Source: CAYQVO01 sp964421085 (GTDB lineage: Bacteria > Bdellovibrionota_C > UBA2361 > CAYQVO01). Taken from it: DNA of 28,596 bases. Where the stretch lies: NCBI GenBank assembly GCA_964421085.1, contig CAYQVO010000046.1, positions 1 through 28,596 on the forward strand, written 5' to 3'. Numbering within the stretch: the first letter of the stretch is position 1; each line of letters starts with the position of its first letter. Below, piece after piece: positions 23,114-28,596 of this stretch. The notes beneath the pieces were generated by a model that saw only the letters and a list, made by a program, of their open reading frames with translations, had not been told where the DNA came from and searched no databases. The translations under genes and the position numbers were made by a program.

Positions 23114-24181
23114 TCAGCTCAGCAGGGGTAGTTGACAGTAACAGGGAACTATTACCCTCAATAAAATGTTTTTTCCCTGAAAGGTGTTTAAATGAAGGCG
23201 AGACGTGCTGTGCTGAGGCCCTTGAGCCATTTTCGGCCGATGGATGCGGCTGCGTGGTGCAATGGGTTGCGCCATGCGGCCGATGGATGCGGCAGTCTGT
23301 CGGATGGAGTTCTCGTTGCCGACATGACAGGAAAACGCTTTTTCCAAGTCTTGCACGAGTGCCGTCCATCCTTTCGATCTGATCCCAATTCGAGTCAATA
23401 TGGGCTCGAGGTTATTGGGAATTGCGCCCCGCTTGTCATTCCTGATAATCCGACCCGTCTCGTCGAGAACCGTTAGATATTCCTCAAGCGATATCGACAG
23501 GAAGCCTCTCCGTCCCCCTGTATCCTGAATCGGGGCAAGCCATAGCTCCCCATCGCTTTTCCCCTGTCTGAGAGCCTCAATACGCTCATATGCGCTGGTA
23601 AATCGTGACTCTTCGGGGGTCTGTGAAATCCCGGCTCGAACAGGATTGAGATCGATATAGACAGCGCAGCCAAGCAATGCGGCTTCCTCGTTCACCCGCT
23701 GGCAGCGAAAGCGCCCTTCCCAGAATCTCCCCTTGCAGTCATCCTCTTTATTGGCTCTGCGGGCAATGAACTCATTGAGAGATTTCATAAACCAGCTTAC
23801 GCTGCCGAGTCTCTCTCTCAGCACAGCGATGCGCGCATCATTTTGAGCTATTGCGAGAATTTCCTCCTCCTGAGGCTCTTCTCTCCCAAAGAGTGTGAGC
23901 CAGCGGCGTGCTATCTCCTGGCTGCTCAGCTCCTTCAGGAGATCGGGCAGGGTTCGAAGCAGAGTGTGAAGGTGGCTGTCCATGAACGCGCATGCAAGAG
24001 CCTCGATGCAGAAGATCGTCACGAGAAACCGCAGTCTGTCTCGAATCCAGTCTTTGCGGTGATCGTAGTTTTTACCCGAGTATGAATCCCAGCCGTGGAG
24101 GAAAGCTCTGCGAACGCAGCGTGAGATACAGTGGTATGTGGCCTCGTCTTTTACAACGGTATCAGATCGTCGGATTGTCAT
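23114..24181 (-). CDS. Y1/HUH transposase, RAYT-like
   Basis: The protein of about 355 residues is related to the REP-associated tyrosine transposases (Y1_Tnp). The HUH metal-binding pair is in MDSHLHTLLRT, the helix with FMKSLNEFIARRAN sits where the family has its catalytic helix, and KGRFWEGRFRCQRV followed by CAVYIDLNPVRAGI is the usual C-terminal core. Such enzymes cut and join single-stranded DNA at REP palindromes. ATG 24181 is favoured because a purine-rich GGGGGAG lies just upstream. ATG 24220 is possible but has none. The final 25 or so residues are encoded by palindromic repeat sequence, so the original protein may have ended earlier. No Tyr stands out in the expected helix, so activity is uncertain. 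Confidence 0.85.
   Translation of the reverse strand: MTIRRSDTVVKDEATYHCISRCVRRAFLHGWDSYSGKNYDHRKDWIRDRLRFLVTIFCIEALACAFMDSHLHTLLRTLPDLLKELSSQEIARRWLTLFGREEPQEEEILAIAQNDARIAVLRERLGSVSWFMKSLNEFIARRANKEDDCKGRFWEGRFRCQRVNEEAALLGCAVYIDLNPVRAGISQTPEESRFTSAYERIEALRQGKSDGELWLAPIQDTGGRRGFLSISLEEYLTVLDETGRIIRNDKRGAIPNNLEPILTRIGIRSKGWTALVQDLEKAFSCHVGNENSIRQTAASIGRMAQPIAPRSRIHRPKMAQGPQHSTSRLHLNTFQGKNILLRVIVPCYCQLPLLS
23126..23179. repeat. REP-like palindromes at the 3' end of the transposase gene
   Basis: Two inverted repeats overlap. GGGTAGTT (23126-23133) pairs with AACTA plus CCC (23147-23151, 23155-23157) around a 3-nt bulge, and it contains the GTAG tetranucleotide typical of REPs. CAGGGAA (23142-23148) pairs with TTCCCTG (23173-23179). 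They lie inside the last codons of the transposase, where a RAYT cognate element would be expected. Confidence 0.55.
23234..23293. repeat. 17-bp direct repeat inside the transposase gene
   Basis: CGGCCGATGGATGCGGC occurs at 23234-23250 and 23277-23293. The 43-bp period is not a multiple of three, so the copies are read in different frames, which suggests a duplication in a part of the gene under little coding constraint. Confidence 0.8.
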
Positions 24182-24281
24182 TTCTCCCCCTGCTGGCCGC
24201 CGGCCTGGCCGCGTTGTCATCTGATATATCGAAAAAATGGGGAAAAAGTTTCCTGGGGCGGCTGCATATCCTGCCGTGTAG

Positions 24282-24878
24282 TCAATAACTTTTTGGGTGT
24301 CCTTTCTCTTTTTCCAGCAGCTGTTTCAACGCATCGAGAGTATCGATGGTTTTTCGCCTGTTCGGTGTTCTCACAACTCCAAGGCTTCGGGCGGACTGTG
24401 AGGATTCGCGGAGCGCGTCGGCACACTGCATAGCGAGCTGATGCACAGTGTCTTCCCACCGGACGAGATGATCCAGCCGGCAGCGAAGGCTGAAAGGAAG
24501 CTTCGGGGGTTTCTGCTGCGGGTCGAGGAGAAAGGCGAGGATCTGCCCGGCAACACGTGTGTCCGCGCCGACATCGGATAAGATCAGTGAACACAGCTTT
24601 ATTGCTCTCGAAAGTTCTTCCTGTATCGCTGTGAGCTTCTGGAATCCAGCATCATGTAGTCCATAGAAATACTCGCCAGAGTGCTCGTTAATCACCTCCA
24701 CGATTCGGGAAATATCACCGCATCGCTTCTCGGCTTCCTTCAGCTTATCCCAGAGAGGACTTGCGGCGCGCTCCTCCACCTCCCTGATCTTCTCCTTCTT
24801 CCGTTGGAAGAACAGAATCATTGAAACCCCAAAGAAAACCAAGGATATGGCAAAGATTATGATTATGAGGGTGGCCAT
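24282..24878 (-). CDS. single-TM protein with cytoplasmic helical domain, unknown function
   Basis: ATG 24878 is chosen because an excellent Shine-Dalgarno (AAGGAAGG) lies just upstream and the product then begins with a clean N-terminal TM helix (MATLIIIIFAISLVFFGVSM, residues 1-24). A basic stop-transfer FFQRKKEKIREVEERA follows. The remaining 160 residues are mainly helical with a possible coiled coil (40-95). The open frame extends to 25073 but the extension lacks such a site. No known family is recognised. It is transcribed divergently from the CAP gene across 159 nt. A polar membrane-anchored adaptor is all that can be said. Confidence 0.7.
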   Translation of the reverse strand: MATLIIIIFAISLVFFGVSMILFFQRKKEKIREVEERAASPLWDKLKEAEKRCGDISRIVEVINEHSGEYFYGLHDAGFQKLTAIQEELSRAIKLCSLILSDVGADTRVAGQILAFLLDPQQKPPKLPFSLRCRLDHLVRWEDTVHQLAMQCADALRESSQSARSLGVVRTPNRRKTIDTLDALKQLLEKEKGHPKSY

Positions 24879-25037
24879 AAACCTTCCTTCTTCAGGAGAA
24901 CTCAGGGTGTATTTGATGCTTATATCAGGCGGTTTCACCACGGCATAGTATGATTCAACCGTATATTTTCCGATTGATATAGATTCTTCTTTCTGATACT
25001 TCATTCTATGATAGTTCAAATCTCCTGGAGGATACGC

Positions 25038-25868
25038 ATGAACTTTTTTCTGAACTGCCTGCCGAGTCGTCATCTCTCCTTGCTGAAGCCGCTTCTCGTG
25101 TTCGTCTTGCTGTCCACGGCGTGCTCCTCCGCGTCAGCTGCGTCCCGTTCCGTTGCCCTTAGCGGCAAAACCATCTCCAAATCAAAGGTGCAGGTGTCCT
25201 GCGCTCTGAATTCACGCACAGCCTCGAGATCAAGACAGATTGTGATAGGAAGGGCTTTTAACGGTTCGAACTATTTTGTGATTGGAAGCACCCGCCGCAG
25301 AGTCACACGCCTGACAGCAAGAACAAACCTCACCAACTCTGGAAAGTACGCCTTTATCTGCCGTGTCACCTTGCGCAGCGGCAAGGTTCTGTGGAGCAAT
25401 AAACTGACAGCCACCGTCCGATATCCGACTCCAAGACCGACCAAAACACCGATTAAAACACCGACCAGGGCCCCGGGCCTCAGATCCTGCCCGGCCGGAT
25501 ACACTTCGGAGGTGGTGACGCGCGTGAATCAAAACCGTGCCGCAAAGGGAGCTGCCTCCCTGAATAATAATTCGATGCTGGCTCGGGCCGCGCAGGGCCA
25601 CACCAACTGGATGGCGAAAAACCAGAAAGGGACCCATGGAACAGATGCAGAAATGGTGAAAAGGATCCGGGACACAGGTTATGTTGGTTGGCCCCTGGGT
25701 GAAAACATCGCCTGGAGGCAGCGAACACCCGCCGAAGTGGTGAACTGGTGGATGAACAGCCCGGGCCACCGCGCCAATATCCTGGATTCAAGATACCGGA
25801 ACATCGGAGTCGGGTGTATTATCGATACCGCCGGGCAGTACTGGTGGACGCAGAATTTCGGAGGCTGA
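25038..25868 (+). CDS. secreted CAP/SCP-domain protein (YkwD-like)
   Basis: ATG 25038 has TGGAGGA (25026-25032) upstream, which decides it over ATG 25008. The 276-residue protein has a signal peptide (cleavage near SASAAS), an N-terminal beta-rich domain (37-130, Arg/Ser-rich, two Cys), a Thr/Pro linker (PTPRPTKTPIKTPTRAPG) and a C-terminal CAP domain (about 155-276). CAP landmarks are His188 in AAQGHTNWM, His200 in GTHGT, Glu222 in PLGENIAW, then VVNWWMNSPGHRANILD with His244, and IGVGC near the end. Bacterial CAP proteins are extracellular or wall-associated and of varied, often unknown activity. It stands alone, with a 663-nt gene-free stretch downstream. Confidence 0.9.
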   Translation: MNFFLNCLPSRHLSLLKPLLVFVLLSTACSSASAASRSVALSGKTISKSKVQVSCALNSRTASRSRQIVIGRAFNGSNYFVIGSTRRRVTRLTARTNLTNSGKYAFICRVTLRSGKVLWSNKLTATVRYPTPRPTKTPIKTPTRAPGLRSCPAGYTSEVVTRVNQNRAAKGAASLNNNSMLARAAQGHTNWMAKNQKGTHGTDAEMVKRIRDTGYVGWPLGENIAWRQRTPAEVVNWWMNSPGHRANILDSRYRNIGVGCIIDTAGQYWWTQNFGG

Positions 25869-26531
25869 TTTTTCCCGGTTTCACGCTTTTATCTTCGCCT
25901 TCTGTGACTTAAGCAGGCGCCGTCCGGATCGCTTGCTTAGCCCAGAAGCAGGGATAGAATCAGCTGATTATGGCAAGGCCCCTCATAACAGGCAGCAGTC
26001 CCGAAGGTGCCTCTGCACAGGACATTTCATTTCCTCATGTGCTGAGACGTCATTGACAGCATGCTCTCTCTCTCATGGACGGATATGACCGTGAACTCGC
26101 CGCGGCTGCGCAAAGATATGTTCCAGAAGGAAGTGTCTCGGGCGCCATGTTGATATCCGGGAGGATGATCTGTTCGGCCCTGTTCGCCGGGGTGAAAAAT
26201 TTGACGTGATAAGTTTCTTTCCCCCGCAGTGTCCGCACAAACTCCTGGACAAGCCTCCGCGAAGCAAGGTGGCCTGAGATCCTGAGTATTCAATAATTCA
26301 AAGACTTAGGGATACGAATGCACCTGCCATGCTGTGAAAAGGCGGCGCGGCAGAAACATTCTCTTCAGTGAGCTGCTGAAGGGATAGAGGTGTCGTCCGT
26401 TGGTGCCTGACGCCGGGGTTATGATATCGCATGGGCAGCAGCAGAGTATTCGCGCCTGGAGCGAAAAATACTGCTTTGTGAAAGTTAATTTCCTGCAGCG
26501 ATCCCCGGAATTTAATCGTAATATCAGATCC
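25869..26531. other. 663-nt segment without a supported gene
   Basis: Short open frames only. A 43-codon frame on the plus strand from ATG 26075 (MDGYDRELAAAAQRYVPEGS onward) has genome-like codon use but no Shine-Dalgarno and no recognisable domain, so it may be a gene remnant. Small dyads are seen: TAAGCA/TGCTTA (25910-25939) and CTTCAG/CTGAAG near 26365. There is no T-tailed terminator for the CAP gene. Confidence 0.45.
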
Positions 26532-27527
26532 ATGAGAACATTCATATTCCTCTTTCTCCTGATTATTACCCTGGATGCCCGGGCGGCGCCGCGAAAACCG
26601 GCATTTTCGCTCCTTCCCAGAAAAGAGATCAACACGAAAATCCTCGGCACAAACGCATTCTGCAACAAGGTGGGCTTTGGAACGCCGGCTTCGGAACTGA
26701 ACGAAGTGAAGAATGTGACCAGGCTTAAATACGTCAGGGTTCTCTTCCTTTGGGATGACACGACCCAGCCGACCCCCGCCTCGCCTCTGAACTTTTCCTT
26801 CTTCGACGACATCGCCTCGCATATCCCGAAAGGGGTTACGGCTTTTGCGGTTCTTACCGGAGTTCCCTCGTGGATGAACAATCCTGACAACTGGATTGAC
26901 GGTAATCCAAGGAAGACCTTCAATGAAATGTGGGTGAAGAAGGTTGTCCGGCGATACAGGAAAAATAAGAGGCTTGCGGGATTTCAGATCTGGAACGAAC
27001 CGAACGACAATAACAACCCTCACAATGTAATCATGGGGCTTTCCAGAAGTCCGAAAAATTACGTCGAGCTTCTCTCTTTCGCATGGTCCTCGGTAAAGCG
27101 GGTGTCCCGGTCGAAGAAAGTAATCTCTGCCGCCACAACAGCCATCAATCAGAACTTCCCGAGGTCCGTCAACTACAACAGGTCGATGCGCAATGCAGGC
27201 GCGGAAAAGTACTGTGATGTCTGGGGAGTGCATTACTACAGCGAGCAAATTGAAAACGTGCTTCGGCCGAGAGGCTTTCGTTCATTTTCGCACGGCTTGA
27301 AAAGACCCATTTGGATAACTGAATCGGGAGCGAAAGGAACCACGAGGCAGCTCGCTTACGGGCAGCGGGTCTGGCCATTCCTGACCCAATACGTTCACGG
27401 GATAGCTCGAATATATCAGTATCAGTTCTCCGAAGATACGCCAGCGGATTCGACCTACGGCATGAAAAACCTCACGCCAGGCCGGGAGCTTTCTGATCTT
27501 TTTATTTTTTTGAGGGACAGGAAGTAA
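26532..27527 (+). CDS. secreted glycoside hydrolase, clan GH-A (GH39/GH5-like)
   Basis: ATG 26532 gives a 331-residue protein that starts with a clean signal peptide (MRTFIFLFLLIITLDARA). The frame is open further upstream, but that part is not protein-like. The TIM-barrel shows the clan GH-A catalytic pair: acid/base Glu156 in FQIWNEPND (end of strand 4) and nucleophile Glu264 in PIWITESGAKG (end of strand 7), with VWGVHYYS between. It is a retaining glycosidase exported to the periplasm or medium. The polysaccharide is unknown but could feed the sugar operon 4 kb away. It has no carbohydrate-binding module. No Shine-Dalgarno is evident. A perfect palindrome follows the stop by 7 nt. Confidence 0.85.
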   Translation: MRTFIFLFLLIITLDARAAPRKPAFSLLPRKEINTKILGTNAFCNKVGFGTPASELNEVKNVTRLKYVRVLFLWDDTTQPTPASPLNFSFFDDIASHIPKGVTAFAVLTGVPSWMNNPDNWIDGNPRKTFNEMWVKKVVRRYRKNKRLAGFQIWNEPNDNNNPHNVIMGLSRSPKNYVELLSFAWSSVKRVSRSKKVISAATTAINQNFPRSVNYNRSMRNAGAEKYCDVWGVHYYSEQIENVLRPRGFRSFSHGLKRPIWITESGAKGTTRQLAYGQRVWPFLTQYVHGIARIYQYQFSEDTPADSTYGMKNLTPGRELSDLFIFLRDRK

Positions 27528-27534
27528 GACGCCC

Positions 27535-27563
27535 CCTGGGAACTGCGTGACGCAGTTCCCAGG
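27535..27563. repeat. perfect 13-bp palindrome after the glycosidase gene
   Basis: CCTGGGAACTGCG (27535-27547), a 3-nt TGA loop, and the exact reverse complement (27551-27563). It is not followed or preceded by a T run, so it is not a classical intrinsic terminator. It may be a REP-type element, an mRNA 3' stabiliser or a protein-binding site. Confidence 0.8.
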
Positions 27564-27625
27564 TACTGATAAAAGATAAGGCAGGCGAATGAGTTTTCGA
27601 CACAGGCTGCAGCGGAAGGATTAGC

Positions 27626-28354
27626 ATGGATGATTATCTCAGAATATTGGCGTCAGCAGGCATCGGGTATGTGTATGAAGGTCAGGTTGAGGAGAATGAA
27701 GAGAGATTTCTATCGGCGCATCTCCCTAAACTGCAAAATCCTACGGTGGTCGACGTCGGCGCGAACGTGGGAAATTATGCCGCTTCGGTGAAGCGTCACA
27801 ACCCTTCCGCAAGTCTCTATTGTTTCGAGCCTCAGCCTCAGAATTTTGAGAAGCTTAGCAGGCGGTTCGAAGGCAGCGATGTGCGGGTATTTCCCTTCGG
27901 AATGAGCGACAAGGAAGAGGAATTGACACTTTATGACTGGGCCGACGAGAATGGCACACCCTTCGCCTCGCTCCACAGGGGAGTGATCGAACAGCTTCAA
28001 CATAAGCGCGCGAGTGCCAGTCGGATAAAAGTTCGTGCTCTTGATGCGGTTGCTGCTGAACTCGGCATCCGGAAGATCGATCTGCTCAAGATCGATACGG
28101 AAGGGCACGAACTCTCAGTGATGAAGGGCGCGGAATCGCTGATCCGCGGCCAAAAAGTCGACGTAATCCAGTGGGAGTTCAATGACATGAATGTCATTAC
28201 CCGTACCTTCTTCAAGGACTTCTTCGAATTCCTGAGTGATTACCTTATCGTGCGGCTTACTCCCACAACACCGATTCCGATTTATTCATATGCTCCGATT
28301 CTCTGCGAAGTATTCGCGCTCCAGACGTATGTCGCGTTCCGTAAGGATGCATAA
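27626..28354 (+). CDS. FkbM-family SAM-dependent methyltransferase
   Basis: The 242-residue cytosolic protein has the Rossmann methyltransferase core of the FkbM family. The SAM loop is VVDVGANVGNYAASV (41-55), the acidic residue at the end of strand 2 is in LYCFEPQPQNF, and the family hallmark IDLLKIDTEGHELSVMKGA lies at 151-169. FkbM enzymes mostly O-methylate sugars of glycans or secondary metabolites. ATG 27626 has GGAAGGA at 27616-27622. It converges on the flagellin gene, and FkbM genes are often found in flagellin-glycosylation regions, so a glycan on the flagellum is one possible target (inference). Confidence 0.92.
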   Translation: MDDYLRILASAGIGYVYEGQVEENEERFLSAHLPKLQNPTVVDVGANVGNYAASVKRHNPSASLYCFEPQPQNFEKLSRRFEGSDVRVFPFGMSDKEEELTLYDWADENGTPFASLHRGVIEQLQHKRASASRIKVRALDAVAAELGIRKIDLLKIDTEGHELSVMKGAESLIRGQKVDVIQWEFNDMNVITRTFFKDFFEFLSDYLIVRLTPTTPIPIYSYAPILCEVFALQTYVAFRKDA

Positions 28355-28448
28355 AGGCATGGGCACTGAAAAAAGCAGGCGCGTATGGCGGAATTCCGGC
28401 TGAAAGCTCTCCCGACCCCCCGTTTAATTCCGGCATTATTCACTGACG

Positions 28449-28486
28449 AAAAACGGCCCTGAAAATGCGGTGTTTTTCAGGGCCGT
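28449..28486 (-). terminator. intrinsic terminator of the flagellin gene
   Basis: Read on the minus strand, a perfect 13-bp stem (28486-28474 with 28465-28453, loop of 8 nt) runs into five T (28453-28449). It begins 37 nt after the flagellin stop codon. On the plus strand no T run follows, so it serves the minus-strand gene. Confidence 0.9.
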
Positions 28487-28523
28487 GGGTAGTAGTGGAA
28501 AAGAAATGTTGTTACATGACGCT

Positions 28524-28596
28524 TTAACGCAGCAACGACAGCGCGAGTCCGGGCTGCTGGTTTGCCTGAGCAAGAACCGCTGCACCGGCCTGCTGC
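28524..28596 (-). CDS. fliC: flagellin, last 23 codons (5' part outside window)
   Basis: The minus-strand frame running in from the right edge reads QQAGAAVLAQANQQPGLALS and then LLR before TAA (stop at 28526-28524). This is the conserved C-terminal D0 helix of flagellin (usual form MLxQANQxPxxxLxLLR), the part that forms the inner core of the filament. Although only 23 residues are present, the match is specific. A strong terminator follows. It shows that the organism makes, or recently made, flagella. Confidence 0.9.
   Translation of the reverse strand, partial: QQAGAAVLAQANQQPGLALSLLR

Noticed and set aside
26027..26293. 88-residue minus-strand frame in the long intergenic region
   Set aside because: No Shine-Dalgarno, no domain, and a Cys/Pro/His-rich composition. 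The plus-strand 43-codon frame here is no better supported and is listed only as a possible remnant.
26298..27248. 316-residue open frame on the minus strand opposite the glycoside hydrolase
   Set aside because: It is antisense to a well-supported glycosidase with both catalytic motifs. Its translation is Arg/His/Pro-rich with no domain or Shine-Dalgarno.
1..28596. CRISPR array, prophage or integron
   Set aside because: No regularly spaced direct repeats, cas genes, phage structural genes or integrase were seen. The only mobile-type gene is the RAYT-like transposase.

Overview
The window reads as a stretch of chromosome, probably a metagenome-derived contig (there is a run of ten N at 14872-14881), from a Gram-negative, flagellated bacterium of moderately high GC. 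The outer membrane is shown by a LamB-type porin and lipoproteins, flagella by the last codons of a flagellin at the right edge, and the non-mevalonate isoprenoid pathway by ispG. Eukaryote-like Ser/Thr kinases, FkbM, CAP, NAGPA-type and RAYT proteins would suit a poorly cultivated phylum (Lentisphaerae-, Riflebacteria- or other PVC-like), but nothing here fixes the phylum. I see no tRNA, rRNA or CRISPR array.

Layout. 1-4.0 kb: right end of a type IV secretion/conjugation-like cluster: the C-terminal part of a TraC/VirB4 ATPase, a small lipoprotein, a one-TM protein, a bPH2-domain membrane protein and an SH3/coiled-coil secreted protein, then a VirB2/TraA-like pilin as a separate unit with its own promoter, structured leader and a very strong terminator. 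4.0-7.5 kb (minus): ispG followed by a 775-residue membrane pseudokinase. 7.5-10.4 kb: a small secreted protein, an orotate-PRTase-like protein, an apparently active Ser/Thr kinase and a coiled-coil protein. 10.3-10.7 kb: a gene-free segment ending in a strong plus-strand terminator that has no visible gene to terminate. 10.7-16.3 kb: a NAGPA-type phosphodiester glycosidase, a MerR-like regulator, a PEP-synthase/PPDK-like two-domain protein on the minus strand with a decayed copy of part of the MerR-like gene behind it, a 52-residue DUF5989/SxtK-like membrane protein and a beta-class DNA methyltransferase containing the assembly gap. 16.4-23.0 kb: a tightly coupled sugar-uptake operon (MFS/SLC45-like carrier; CUT2 permease fused to its own binding protein; RbsA-like double ATPase; LamB porin). 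23.1-24.2 kb: a RAYT/Y1 transposase with REP-like palindromes in its 3' end. 24.3-28.6 kb: a membrane coiled-coil protein, a CAP-domain protein, a secreted clan GH-A glycosidase, an FkbM methyltransferase and the convergent flagellin end.

How they fit. The sugar operon supplies every step from the outer membrane (LamB) through periplasmic capture (fused binding domain) to ATP-driven import, plus a secondary carrier. The 0-4 kb block looks like the envelope and pilus part of a T4SS whose core lies to the left. The most notable items are the permease/binding-protein fusion with an apparent lipoprotein signal at the junction, the pseudokinase next to ispG, the orphan terminator, the MerR-gene vestige, and evidence that the assembly gap is really 4 nt long.
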